Below, piece after piece: positions 13,001-25,861 of a stretch of 64,000 bases of DNA. Origin of the DNA: Wuchereria bancrofti (lineage: Eukaryota; Nematoda; Chromadorea; Rhabditida; Onchocercidae). The position numbers and the translations under genes are program-made. The stretch is taken from NCBI GenBank assembly GCA_005281725.1, contig SSBO01000012.1, positions 1,408,194 through 1,472,193 of the forward strand, read 5' to 3'. The notes below the pieces were generated by a model. It was not told where the DNA came from and made no database searches. It saw nothing but the letters and a program-made list of their open reading frames with translations. How positions within the stretch are numbered: the stretch's first letter is position 1; every line of letters starts with the position of its first letter.

Positions 13001-15482
13001 GTTGACCCCAAAAAATTTAATTCCAATTGCTATTAAAATATTGATAAAATTTTTGATTTAAAAGTGTTCGTTGAATATGAATTTATTAAGTAATTAATAA
13101 TAGTATTTACATTTTTCATTTTAAATATTTCAAAAACTAGAAAATAAAACCTCTTCATACTTAATCCATCGAGCTGTTTCTGTCCATTCTCCACCTTTTT
13201 GCAAATCCAAATCATATAGTTCAACAAAAACCTAAAATTAAATGACTAAATTTAATTCAAAACATTTATTTTCTTTTTCGTCTTTTTTTCTCCGTTTCTT
13301 TTTGAAACTCTTTAATTATTTAATTTTTGCAAACAAATCAAAATGATGATATAAACATTTTTTTTTTTTGCTTGCAGTTTTTCTCAAACATTACATTAAC
13401 ATTTTCATCGTTTAATTTTTTCACTTTTTTTTTTAAACTCAAACAAATATTTTCGTTTTTTTTTTCCTTTCTTTTTTGTTTTTGAAATTGTTTGATATAA
13501 TTTAGTGATATGATATACACATATATATATATATGCTCATTTATTTTTTTTCCTTTCGTTTTCTCTCTGATAATACCTATATTTTATAATTTTTACAATA
13601 ACGAAATAAAATGAATCACATCATATATTTAAAAAAAAAAGTGGCAACTCAAAAAGAAAAAAAAAGTAATAATAATCAAAATAAGAGATAATACCTTATT
13701 ATGAATTTGCTTCTTTATGTTATCACTATTATCCATGATATTGACTGAAGTTGGTGATGCGGTAGACTGCGATGATATCGTTTCGTTAAAAGCTCCTAAA
13801 AATATGAAAAAAAATAAATAAATAAATAATCAATCAATCAAACAATTTTCAACGTTCGATATAAATTTACATTAATTTTCATATTCTCACATAAATAATT
13901 TATTATTATTATTATTATTTATTTGGTTATATAGCATATAATTAAATCAAAATATTATCAATCAATCATTTATACTGAAAATGATTTTATTCAGTAAAAA
14001 TGAAAGAAAAAAAAGAGGAAAGAAAAAAATTTCAGGAATTTGTATGAAAAAAAAAAAAGCAAAAGATAAATAGAAATAATTTTTTTTTTGTTTAAAGGAA
14101 ACAATGAAACTTTGTATTAAACTAATTTTTTAACTTAATTTTTTTAAATGACTTTAATTTAAATATAAAAACGAAAAAGAAATGAAAAATAATGAATAAT
14201 TTTTTTTTACCGCTGCCACGTTTGGATGTTGAATGAAATGGACGAAGAATTTTTTGTTGATTGGTAGCATAATGAGTGGATGCTAAATCTTTCTCAATTA
14301 ATTCCAGTTCGGATGTTTCTCTGTCTAATGTAACTGACAAATCGGATGACATACCACCTGTAAAGTGATAAATGATAATTTTTAACATTTTTTTTAAATT
14401 AAAAGTAAATTTTAAATTAACTAAAAATTTAAATTAATTTTTGCTGGAAGTACTTTTTTTCCTTCTTTTCAAATCATTTCTATTTTTTTTTTTCTTTTCT
14501 TTTTTTTTTTTGCTCTTTTTGAACAATTAAAACTAAACAACCGTTATAATCGTTGATAAATAATTACAATCAAATATTATGAGCAAAAAAAAAAAGAAAG
14601 AAAAAGAAAAAAAAGAAGGAAAAATTATTAACATATTTAAATTACATTTAAAGTTTAAAGTTATTTATGCATTTTTTTTTAATTTAACAACCACATTTAA
14701 TGTCTAATTAATACAACTGAATTTTTATTTGAAAAGAACATTTTTTTTTTTTGATATCAGTGGGTATAGCAATGCAATAAATATTTTATAATATTGATCA
14801 AAAATTTTTTCTTTTTTATTTATTACACTTTGCTACTACAAGTCAAAAAAAAAATAATAATAGTAAGACTTCTTTTTTCTTCATCTTTCTTATTGACCTA
14901 CTACCTGAATAAACTAAATAATCATCAGTAACTACATAATAACCATAATTAAACAATTATTAAATAATAATTTGTTCACTCAAATCATTATAAAATATAA
15001 AAAGAGAGGGAGATAAAAAAAACTTATTAGTTATATTTCAATGATTATACATTGTTTTTTTTACAAAAATTTTTTAAGAAAAAAAAAATAGAAATAAGTG
15101 AAGTAATTGAAATAAATTACTTTTCGTTTAAGAACAAAAAAAAAAAAAAAAAAACAAAAGAAACTGCAATTACATTAAGTAATTAAAAATAAAATTACTT
15201 AAACTAAAAAGACAAAAAAGAAAAAATTACGATATGGTTGGGAAAAAATGAAAAAAAAAAAAAAGGAACACAAATATGAAATGAATGATATGCTAAAAAA
15301 AAAGAAAAAAGCATAATGTTTGACAATATAAGCATATGTGTAAACAATATGCTAAACTTAAAAAAAAAAAAACGGAAATTGAAATATAGGAAGAGAAATT
15401 TAAAAAAAAAAAATGGTCAAAAGTTTTTGAAATTACTAAATTACATACCATTAATATAAAATATTGGTTGACCAATGTCCAT
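6423..15482 (-). CDS. SLC4-family bicarbonate transporter (ABTS/anion exchanger type), short-form, complete
   Basis: Plasma-membrane exchanger or cotransporter of bicarbonate. I built 23 exons whose phases all agree: 15449-15482, 14211-14357, 13695-13795, 13151-13231, 12777-12870, 12432-12561, 12126-12265, 11898-12033, 11673-11774, 11457-11535, 11065-11259, 10717-10906, 10380-10503, 9951-10051, 9567-9715, 9157-9351, 8693-8914, 8417-8509, 8163-8329, 7777-7970, 7176-7399, 6706-6882, 6423-6503. They total 3,156 nt, or 1,051 residues, close to the usual family length. The start MDIGQPIF is at 15482 and the stop at 6423. The cytoplasmic domain carries TARWIKYEE, HWGQPHVSFLSFHALLSLR and YHEVGRSIATLM. 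The membrane domain, from about residue 518, carries WSDYRDAL, APAITFGGLLG, GPVLVFE, VTRFTEDIFASL, GDFGV, KGSGLHWDLLL, FGVFLYLGV and RMHLYTAIQIICL. The acidic tail ends EDAPLPV. Family assignment is firm; subtype is not. Na-coupled and Na-independent branches share most of these motifs. Several donors are weak (GTTCAA, GTTTGT, GTTTTA). Confidence 0.95.
7699..7730 (+). repeat. (GATA)n microsatellite in an SLC4 intron
   Basis: Six or more GATA units followed by AAAT units, within the intron between exons 7777-7970 and 7176-7399. Another SLC4 intron has (AAAC)n at about 8040-8062, and (ATTA)n is at 8944-8968. Confidence 0.9.
10054..10255. other. Non-AT-rich island inside an SLC4 intron
   Basis: The intron between SLC4 exons 10380-10503 and 9951-10051 contains about 190 bp of higher-complexity, higher-GC sequence, including GGCGGCTGGAGTG and TTGATCCGGAAATTTCCC. 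The other introns of this gene are A/T homopolymers. No open frame fits the neighbouring exon phases. It may be an old transposon insert or a regulatory or small-RNA element; no terminal repeats are obvious. Confidence 0.35.
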
Positions 15483-16290
15483 ATCAATTACAAATATTAC
15501 TGATTAATCCTTTCTTCCTCTTCACTCTATGCTACTAACTACACATTCTTTCCGCTCAATTGCGGTCTTCTTTCTCAACAAACATTCTTACATTTATCAT
15601 TTATCACTGATTATATTGGTTATGCAAGATTTCTGATAATTAACCTTTTGTTGACATAGTTTTGATAATCATATGATCAATTAATAATATATGTACTATA
15701 TTTGTTAACCTAAATTTCAATTATCTTTATTACTCTTTGAGTCCTATCATTTATAGCTTCATTAATTATAAATCACCTCTTCCTCCCTCTCTCTCTCTCT
15801 CACTCTCATTCCCACTCTCTCTCTCCCCTTTTTTTGATTTTATCAAAATTTTAGATTTGTTTATTGTAAAAAAGCCAAAAAAAATAATTGAACATTATTT
15901 GATCTGAAAGTTTGGTATTCTCTTACTAATTCTTTCACATTATTTCATTATAAAATGTTGAGAAAAATTCAAAAAATGAAAAGAAAATAAAATCATAAAT
16001 TATTTCAGATAATTAAATGGATGTTATTATTAAAACGATTAGTATTACAACTTTTTTTTTTTAAAGAACGGTTTTTTCTTTTTTTTTTTAAAAAAAAAAA
16101 AGGATGATGAATTGGAAATAATAAATATAAACAGGTAGCATTATTTTATTGTAAAATACTAAGATACTATTTATTCCAAAATAAGCTAATTAAATTCTAA
16201 TAATGTAAGTTTGTAATTTCTGGAATAAAAATATGAATAAATCTGTGAATCTGATTTATGTATATTTGCTGCTTATTACTGAATAATTCA

Positions 16291-16400
16291 TTCAGCTGAA
16301 GGTCAAAGGTCAGCTAATGGCGCCAAAAAATGTTGGCTATTTTCTGTTTGGCAGTACAAACAGAAATGTAATAAAGCGCAATGTGTTGTATAAATCGAAT
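16291..16400. promoter_or_regulatory. Candidate regulatory island with a perfect DR1 and two hairpins, upstream of the SLC4 short-form start
   Basis: Positions 16300-16312 read AGGTCAAAGGTCA, a perfect direct repeat of the nuclear-receptor half-site with one spacer base (DR1). Just downstream, 16322-16337 can fold as GCCAA/TTGGC, and 16341-16366 is a perfect 10-bp inverted repeat (TTTCTGTTTG / CAAACAGAAA) around a 6-nt loop. The stretch is visibly less AT-rich and lower in homopolymers than its surroundings. It lies about 0.8 kb upstream of the MDIGQ first exon and inside the large intron of the long form, where an internal promoter would be expected. The motif is seen; its regulatory function is inferred. 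Confidence 0.4.
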
Positions 16401-18823
16401 AAAAGTACCAAATAAGAAGGTTTAAATTAAGTGTGTATGAACTTTATGTTTAAAATAAAAGTGCTGAATAACAATTCGTCTATTTATAAACATTTGTTTG
16501 CTTAGCAAATAAGCAAATTAACAATTGAGTAAATGACACACAAATAATTTCCTCAGCAGTCGATAAATATTGTAAAAACATGTTAATTAGAATTAGTACA
16601 TTCAAAAAACCAAAAATTAAAACATTTTTTTTTAAATATTTCAATCAAAAGGAAAATATAAATGTAAACAAAGAGAAATAAAAAGTAAAGAAACAAAAAG
16701 TTTGATTTTCTTATTTATTTGGATATCAAAGTAATACATTTATTTACTAAATTAGGTAACACATTACTAAATTATTACGTAACTCATGTAACATTTCATT
16801 TTTTAAAAAAATAAAATAATTTTTGAGTGAAACTATTGTTGTAAATTAACATTTATTTATTTTTTTTTTTAAATTTTATTCCCACTAAAGCATTAAAGAA
16901 TCTTTTTTTTAAATTGAATTCATTAATTTCAATTTTGAATTTTTTTGTTTTTTTCTGAATTTTAAACAGCCAGAAAAATGCATAGCGATAGAGATGTGAA
17001 AATATTTTTGGAAAACGAAACATACTATTAAGCATTTTCATTAAAATATGCCAAATGTAAAAGCTTGTTGTGATAAGAAATGTTTGATGAATGAATGAAT
17101 GAATGAATTTGTTATAGGGGAAATTATTTTAAATGAGTATTATACTGATTATTAATTAATAATTAATTAATGTACAAATGCATTAATACAATCAAATATT
17201 TCTTCTTTTTTCTTCTTCTTTTTTAATAAAAGAAAAGCGGATAGAAAAGAAAAAGTTAAATTTTTTTTTCTCAAATTTCTAATGTTCTTTTGTAACACAA
17301 ATTTAAAAATGATAAGTATAAATGATAATTTCCACTTATCAACATCAGTTTGCTAATAAACTTAGATATCATTTCACGTATTAATAAAGTTATACTTATA
17401 AATTCTTTTTTATTTATAAAAAAAAAAAAAATATTGACCATATTTTGAAAATTTCTACCTTTCTTTAGATAAGAATTTAATCAACACTTCTTCATATCAT
17501 AAATACTTAATGGGTATTTCATCATAAGTATTTTGATTAGTGTTGTTTTGTTCCTCCTTATATTATAGATCTTTAAGTATCATTTATTTGAATATCACTA
17601 CAGTAATATCAAAAGTATCAATTTGAAAGACGTTTAAATTTTGAATTAAAATTAAAAATTATAATTGAGCCATTTTGACACAAATTTTTTTTTTTATTCC
17701 TTTCCTATTTTCTTCCATTCTTCGTCCTTTGTTGGATTAATGTAATTGTTTAAATGTCCTTTAATTCAATTTTTTAAATATCTCTTCCTTTCCCTTCTAC
17801 ATATAGATATATTTTCATCCTAACATGCCCTACATTGTAAATGATTGCATTACATAATTTAATGAAATTATACGCGATGATCTAGTTAATTAGCATAAAA
17901 AGGATTTTTTAGAATAACAAGTGATGACTAAAATGATGAATAAAATATTCTATCTAACGATTTTTATATAATGTGTTATATACATCTGTTTGATTTATCA
18001 GTTATATATCAAAAAAAAAAGATGAAAAAAGGGAAGAAAGTATAATGGAATGAGCAATAAAAGTTTTTTTTTTTCGTTTTTTTTTTTTTACTTTGAAATA
18101 TTAATAAAGTATTGCCCATTTTATCAGTGATATTATAAACATTTAAAGAAGCAAAAATGAAATACTGATAAGTTTACTTACATAGGTAACATTAAAATTA
18201 TCAGAATTATTGAAGAAAGGACAGAAAAAAAAAGAGAAGAAAGAAGGTAAAATATGATGATACGGTAGATAATAATTGAAATGCTATTGAATATCGATTC
18301 AAATTATTTCAAATTCTCGAAAAAATTTTTAGCTTAATTTCAGTTGGTAGCAATTTTTAATTTACCAATTCTTCAAATAAATGCGAAATATCTTTCCACT
18401 GATCATCAATTTATTGATCCATTCATTTTCAGACTTGATCATTTTAAAAGCTATCATTTTAGGAAATGATATCAAATTGATCGGCCTAACAAAATTCCAT
18501 GATTATAATTTAATATGAATCAAACTTATAGCTTATTTTAATGATAAATATTAAAATAATTAACACAATAAGTGTTTATGTATTTTAAATTTCATTACTA
18601 ATGCTTCATTATAATTTATGTAACAAAATAAAAACAAATCTTACAAAAGAAAAATCTCTTTAAAATTGCTAATGTAAATTGTTAAATTTAATTGAATAAA
18701 AACGGAAACCTTTTTATTTTCCAATTATAGTGATGATCAAATTAAATTATTAATATAAATTTAAAATTTATTTTATTAATGTTAGAATAATTTGTATTAA
18801 TTTGCATGAATTAAACAACTAAC

Positions 18824-19248
18824 CAATAGCAAAAAGAGCACGTTGTGGTTGATAAATTTTATCATAATTTGATACATCTGTGATATTTTGCATTATCAAT
18901 TTATGATCATTTCCATTATATGATAATTCCATATATGAAATATTATTTACATCCAAAGATTTCCGTTTAATATTCTCATACAATGTATCACAAATGCATT
19001 CACATTTCGATAATATATCATTGTTTGCAATTGTTGTTATTGTTAAATTATCGTTAAATTATTATTATTATTATTATTGCCATAAAATTTACTATCATAT
19101 CTTTCAAATTTTACTTCTGAAAGAAAAAATAATTAAATATATTATAAAAAGTTAATCTTTTCCAATTAATTAATCTCGACACAATAAATAAACGATGTAT
19201 TTAGATACCTTTCGTATCGTTCCATAAAATTATTTTCTTGGTTGTCAT
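18824..19248 (-). CDS. Alternative 5' exons of the SLC4 gene (long amino terminus), with an apparent one-base frameshift
   Basis: Exon 19209-19248 starts ATG and reads MTTKKIILWNDTK. It ends in phase 1 at a GTATCT donor. Exon 18824-19116 follows a TTTCAG acceptor, starts in the matching phase with EVKFERYDSKFYG and asparagines from an AAT repeat, and ends ...YQPQRALFAI in phase 1. That is exactly the phase needed to join exon 14357-14211 (GGMSSDLSV). The second exon is 293 nt where 294 are needed: the upstream frame hits a stop at about 19044, while the downstream frame is open from 19058 to the donor. One missing base beside the AAT/T run explains this, most simply as a sequencing or assembly error. 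If it is real, translation could start at an in-frame ATG at 18932 instead, giving MELSYNGND. The restored form would be about 1,151 residues. Domain content is not recognisable; this is the variable amino-terminal extension typical of SLC4 isoforms. Confidence 0.7.
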
Positions 19249-20414
19249 AAGTGATCGAAATATTTTCCCAGATTCAAATCACAATTATTCTTTTTTTTTT
19301 TCAATCGCATATCACTTTTCGTTTTTTTTTCCTTTCTTTTTTTTTACTAGCCTTTTCTTTTCCCTATCCCTCCTTCTTTCTCCCTCTCTCTCCCTTGTTT
19401 TTTTTTTCTCTTAAAAAAATCAAAAATAAAAACGAATATGAAAAGAATAAAATTATAAAATAGCATTTCACATGGTGCAAAAATCAAAACACATCATTAG
19501 TTTGAAGGTCGAAATAAGGAATTAAATCAAACAGAAATAGATCGCTTTTTTTTTTCTTTTTTCAAAAACAAAAGAGGAAAAAGAAGCTATTTCATACAAT
19601 TCAATCAAATGAAAATCAAAATTTCAACGATGAATACAACCGTTATTTGACAAAATAATTATATGGAATATTTTCAAATGGCCTAATTATGCTGATGTTT
19701 TCAATGTGATTAACAGTCAAAATCAAAAAATCATTTCGATGATGGAAAGTGAGAAAAAAAAAGAAGAAAATTAGAATGAAAGCAAAATTTTAAAATAAAA
19801 GTGCTGAGAGAATGAAAAAAAAAAAAAAAGCAGAAAACGGAGAAAGAGGGAAAAGAAAAAGAAGAGAAATGTGGAAAACAATGAAAAATTTTCAAATGAC
19901 ATGAAGCTAAGCAATTGCATGAGAAAACGAATTGGTGAAAAAAAAAAAAAAAAAAAAAAAAATTTGACTATTGTAATTTAATTATACACTCTCACGTAAT
20001 ATATGCTACTGAAAATGTTAAATAATCGTTTCAAATATTCTATATTATAAAAGGAAAAAGAAAACACAAAAATTAAGTTAAAAGAAAAAAAAAAGAGAAG
20101 AAAAAGGGAAAAAAAGAATAATTGAAAGAATTAATTTCATCATCTATCGTTTAAATATACAAAGAAAAAATTCCAACTAATAAGCACCAAATTTAAATTA
20201 AAATTGACAAATAAAGAAAAAAAAAAGAATTAAACAAATAGAAAAGCAAATATATAACAAGATGATGAAAAAGATGACGAATAATTATACTGAAGAAAAC
20301 TGAATGAAATGAGCGTTTCACTGATGGAAGAAGTGAACTATTTTAATTATTTGCATTTGACTGCATCAAAAATTCATTACTACAACTACCAATATGATTG
20401 TTGACACATCATTA

Positions 20415-20575
20415 TCATTACTATTATTATTATCCATTATTATTGTTTAATATTACCATTATTATTATTGTTTATTATTATTACCACTATTACTATTATT
20501 ATTATTACTATTATTGTTTATTATTATTGTTATTATTATTGATTTGTTAGTAACAATTTATTATTATTTCTTTTT
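20415..20575 (+). repeat. Imperfect ATT-rich trinucleotide tract
   Basis: About 160 bp of ATT/ACT/GTT units upstream of the SLC4 long-form start. Similar shorter tracts occur at 31310-31400, 28995-29080 and 51115-51190. Confidence 0.85.
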
Positions 20576-21703
20576 TTTATTAACACTTATTTCAACTATA
20601 AATCCTTTTTTCACCACAATAAATCGATACTAAAATCATTCAGCGATATTAGTAAAAGGCAAATAATATTTGACAGAGCTTATGCGATCTTACTCTTAGC
20701 AAATATCAAAATTTTGTAGTCATAAGTTGCTCAGCTATTAAATTTTAGTTGAAATCAAAATCATTGCTGATTTTATTATGCGTCTAAAAACAAATTTATT
20801 TGATGAAACAATATGATAAACTGATCTGAAATAATGATAATTACGATCATATTTTTGATTATATTTTAACAATATTTTACATCATATGCTTATCATAAGA
20901 ACTATGACTAAAATCAAATTTTTTTTTTTTTTTTTTTTAGGACAAACATTTTTTATGTAATTTTTCTATTTTAAAGTTGCAAAAATTTCGTCAAAATTAC
21001 AAGCGGAGATTTGTGCGAAAATTATCGATAATATTGATAAAAATGAGGGACAAAGAAAAAAAAAATGAGCATTAATATATGAAACATTTATTAATAATAC
21101 ATTTGCGCACATAGATGGTCGCAAAATGTTTTTTGCCTTTTCTTTTCTCTTTTTTTTTTTTTGCAGATTATCGCAACAAAGCAAGAAAAAGGAAAGTATA
21201 AAAAAGGAAAGTTTGGCTTTTTCTCTCTCTCTCTCCCTCTTTTTCTCCCTCTCTCTCTCTCTCTTCTTCCCTCTCTTGTTTGTTTTTCTTATATGCAATG
21301 TTAACAAAAAAATTTTGTATTTTATATCATTTTTTATTTGAAATTTCATCAAAAATAACGAAAGTTTTTTTAAACAGTGCTAAAGTTTCATAATTAATTT
21401 TCATTTTCATTAATTTATCATTTAAAATAATTATGATTTCTTGCATTACTCTAATCACTTTATCATCTTTAATTTCTTCAATTATTTTTTCTATAAGCAT
21501 TCATAAAATTTCAACACGGTATTTATTCAAATTTTTAAAATTATTTTTTTGTGCTAATGATAAAAAAAATAACTAAGCAATCAAAAAAAAAAGAAAGAAA
21601 GAAAAAGAAAGTGGAATTATAAGCTAAATCATAAGAAAAAGGAAAAGGATTATATTTTCGATTAGTCTATTAATAAAAGATTTCCTTTTTTCTCCTTTTT
21701 TTT

Positions 21704-21704
21704 N
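21704..21704. other. Single N in a poly-T run (assembly gap)
   Basis: The N sits within a T homopolymer. No duplicated flank was seen here, unlike the other two Ns, so either an unresolved homopolymer length or a gap of unknown size is possible. Confidence 0.8.
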
Positions 21705-22159
21705 TTTTTTTTCTTCTTCTTCATACTAAAATTTTATCATAACAATCAATGTGATAACAAATAAAACTTCTATCTCATTTTCTTCCTTTTTCATTAATAT
21801 TTAATACTTTTCAGTAGGTGAAATTTCACATCTCTAATAATACCAATAAAATCTTTGTAAATTATCCTTATCACTAATATCGCTATCATTATCATTATTA
21901 ACACCATTATATCACTCCAATTTTAGGTAATTCATTTTCATACAATCAATCATTTCAAATATTTCAACATCTTTTTCTCTTACAATAATGAAAATTAGTT
22001 AGCAGCTAAGATGCATCATCTCATTACTTTGAAAATTTTAATAAGCGTTAAAAAAAATAAAGCAACAATTAAATGTCAAATAAAATATATGAGAAATTAA
22101 GAACGTTTTTTTCTTATAATTTCAAATTCAAAAAATGAAACAGAAAACAAAGAGACGAT

Positions 22160-22185
22160 GAAAGAGAGAGAGAGAGAGAGAGAGG
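22160..22185 (+). repeat. (GA)n microsatellite, representative of many
   Basis: GA/CT dinucleotide runs also occur at about 10280-10310, 15785-15830, 21220-21265, 32036-32052, 39440-39486, 39650-39672, 41214-41232 and 47911-47930. They account for several Ser/Leu-rich or Arg/Glu-rich spurious frames. Confidence 0.9.
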
Positions 22186-25100
22186 GAAAAAGAGAAGAAG
22201 AGAGAGAATGAGTGAATGAAAAGAGTGAAGGTGACAATTTCAATGATTGACGAATTTTGTTTGCTTCGACTAAAGCATATAAATGCATTTTGAAAGCTTT
22301 TTTTTTTTTTATTTTATTTCTCCAAAAAGAAATTTCTTCGTCCATTGCTTAAATTATTCATCTTTTAACATAACTAAATGATTTTATTTTAAAATTGTTA
22401 AAAACTATTTTTGTTTAAAGTGGCTTTGTATTTACAACGTTATGCTCAAATAATATGAATCAGTGGTTTGGAATGATGGGAAAATCATTTTGTTACTAGA
22501 TAAACTGTATTTTTCTTGTTAAAATCATTCTCGAGAAAAACCATTGATTAATGTCAAAATTTTTTATATGACATTTCTTTTTAAAAAAAAAAACGGAAAA
22601 AAAGGAAAAAACATGACATAATGTGACTACAAATTATTTTTTTTTTTCTTTTAATCCTATCATTCTATTACTAATTTTATTTTCGTTTCGTTTTGTTTTC
22701 TCTTTTTTCATTTAAGCATTTATTAATTTTATTTTTCTCAAACAGTTTCTTATAAATTTAATCTTCGATATTTATAAATTATTAATTTGATAATACAATA
22801 ACGTAAAGCAATTTATTGAGGAAAATTTTTCCATTAAATTTAATTCATTTCAAATTTTTATAAAAATGCATAAATGATGTTTAACTTATCAAACCATAAA
22901 TGATTTTGCAAAAAAAAAGACAGACGTATTACTCTAAATTGCATTGTTAATGTGAATTAATCTTAGATTAAAAACTTTATGTAATTTGATATAAAATTTA
23001 ACTATTTAAAAAAAAAAAAAAACTTATCATCTAAGAAAAATTTTTTTGTTTTTTCTGCATATAATACTTTAGACTAAATTTGAAGAAAAAAAAAAAGTGC
23101 ATTATTTAGGAAATATCGGTGCAAAGAGTAACAGTGAAGGAAAAAAAAAAAGAAAATTTGCTGATTTTCAAGGCATAGATTAGAGTGGTTTCTTTTTTCT
23201 TGCAAATAAACTAAAAAGAAAGTTGATTGAAAAAAAAAAATAGGAAGGGTTAAAACTCTTTAAGGACAATATATGAGAGAGGGAGAGAGAGAGGAAAATG
23301 AGGAAGGATAAAAAGAAGAAGAAGAAAGAGGAGGAGGAGAAGAAGAAAAGAAGAAGTTAGAATTAAAAACAAAGGAAAATGAACTTGAATAAGGTAGTTT
23401 ATGAAAAAAAAGAAAAAAAAAAGGTATCAGTTCTAAATTATAATATTTATCTACAAATATGCTAACTGATAAAACTGATGATAATATTTTGATGTGTGAA
23501 GTTATTCAAAATACAATTAATATTGTTTTTGCTTGAATGAGATTATTTAGCTGAGTAAAAAATTGGCATTTTCAGCAGTAAATTCTCTTCATTCTTCATA
23601 ATCAATGAACGTAATTAGAATTAATAATTAAAAAAATAATCAATATTGGAAATTATCACATTAATTTTAAAAATTATCGCATTAATTGGAAATTATCACA
23701 TTATTTTATTTTAATAAGAATTGTTTAATTCTTTTACTTTCAATTTTTTTTTCAATTTTTTAGTTAATTTCAAGCAATGAAATTATGCTATTAATATGAA
23801 TATAACAAATAATAAAACTGTTTACAAAAAAAAAATTGTAAAATTGTAATTTTATTACTAATACTAATAGACGTGTATAATGATTTAAAATTTTTATCAT
23901 CTCTCTTATCCTCAAAACATAAATTATTTATTATTTTTTTTTAATTCCTTTAATTACCACCTGATTAATTTTTATTTTATTTTAATAAGGATTGTTTAAT
24001 TCTTTTATTTTAATTTAGTATTTCAAAATTTGTTTATTTTATTACGTATTCAAACAATGCAAAATATGTACAAATGATTGGACGAAATTAACTGGAAACA
24101 TATAAATAAAAGCATTTTAATATTTAAAAAAAGGGAAAAATGAACAAGTAAATTTCCACTGTCAAATAGAATCTTTTTATATATATTACAAAAAAAAAAA
24201 AATCACTCACACAGAAAGTATTTCATAAATTTTAAAAATAAAATAAAATAATAAAAGAACGGAATGATTAAAATGTAATTTACATCTAACTAATTGCTTT
24301 TGTTTTTGTTTTTGCTTTTTTTTACCACTTTATTTCCCATAAAAGATCGTGTAAAGTTGAAAAAAAAAATGTTTAAGAAAAGAAAAAAGTAGTGGGAGAA
24401 AAAATAAAAATGAAATAAAATGAAATTCGAGTATTTTTTTAAACAAATATCTCTTTTTATGCCTTTCATATCATTGTTGCAAACACATTAACTTTCAACT
24501 TAAATATAAATATAAATAAATAAATAAATATACAAATATATATTTATATAAATTTGATGAACTATATTTCTCTCAAATATTATCTTAGTTTTTTAGATAT
24601 TTAGTGGATGCATTTAAATATTTAAAAATTTTTTTCCCCTATTTTTTTTTTGATAAAATTAAGTGAACATAAAAAACAAAAGAGAAATAGGGAAAAGTTT
24701 TCTTTTTTTTTTGTTTTTGTTTTTTTTTTTTTTTTTTTTGGTTTAAGAGGAAAAAAATTTTTGTGTTTTTTTAGTAGAAAAGAAAAAGAAATTTAACAAT
24801 GATATGAGAATATTTCATGACAACTTCATATAAATGGCACAAATGATTTTTGATTATCATTCTATCATCATATATCATTTTTATCAATTAGTTCTTAAAA
24901 TATATTTTGTTTGTATGTCCATTTATAATAATTAAAGATTTCTATCAACAATTTATGTGTTTTCTTAGAAAGGAATTAGTTTATTTCAATATGATAAATT
25001 TTTTTTTCACTTTTTTTGTATAATTTATTCATTTAGTTAGTATCAGAGATTTTATTAAAAAATTAGAAATTTTTTTAAAGTTACGCGAAGAAAAAAATGG

Positions 25101-25861
25101 GACAAACACATAATATTGAAGTGGTTTTGAAAAAAAGATTATAATGTGCAACTAATTAGAGTAAACTGAAATGATGAAGTGATAGAAAATTGAAAGCAGT
25201 TTTTTTTTTGTGCTAAAAATTATATTAAGCAAAAGTATACGAAATTTGTAGCTAACTTTGCTCTTTTTAAGTAGTTAATTATTTTAAAGAGAAAAGGAAG
25301 AGATAAAAAGATAGAGAAAACATGGAAAGTAATTAGCACAAATTAATTTTTGATTCATTATATCTCACTTTATTCATTATTTTTCCATGATTAATATAAT
25401 ACTTTAATGATAAAACTATCTCTGTTTTCTTTTTTATTTTCAGCTATAAATTTAGATTTGAAAACTTTGCATAAATTTAAAAATTAATACAAATTGATAA
25501 GATGATAAAAAAAGAACAGATATTTGGAAAATATTGATTTCAATGAAATTCTTTTATTTTTCTTTTTGCTGTTTTTTTGCCAGAACAATATTTTTTTTTT
25601 CTCAAAAGTTTTAAAAATTTTATTTTCTATTCGTCGTTATGATACTTTTTATTTTTTCTAATATTTATTTATGTTGCATTCTTAAAAACAACACAAAAAA
25701 AAAACAATGATTCGTTTAATTTAAAATTCTTCCAAATGCTTGCAGTTGCAAACATTTTTAGTTCTCGTTTTAAAACTTCTGCAAATTAAAATGATAGTTT
25801 CTTTTTTTTCTTTTTTTTGTTAATGTTACACTATAAATAAATCCGGTTTTCAATCCAAGTC

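Larger units (their letters stand above)
19249..25861. other. Gene-free stretch upstream of the SLC4 long-form start
   Basis: Homopolymer runs, CT/GA and ATT microsatellites and one N (21704). Open frames here are repeat shadows. Promoter elements of the transporter should lie at the left end, but none is recognisable. Confidence 0.6.

Noticed and set aside
20966..21352. 128-codon minus-strand frame with Arg/Glu repeats, mirrored by a plus-strand frame
   Set aside because: CT/GA microsatellites open on both strands; no protein-like segment.
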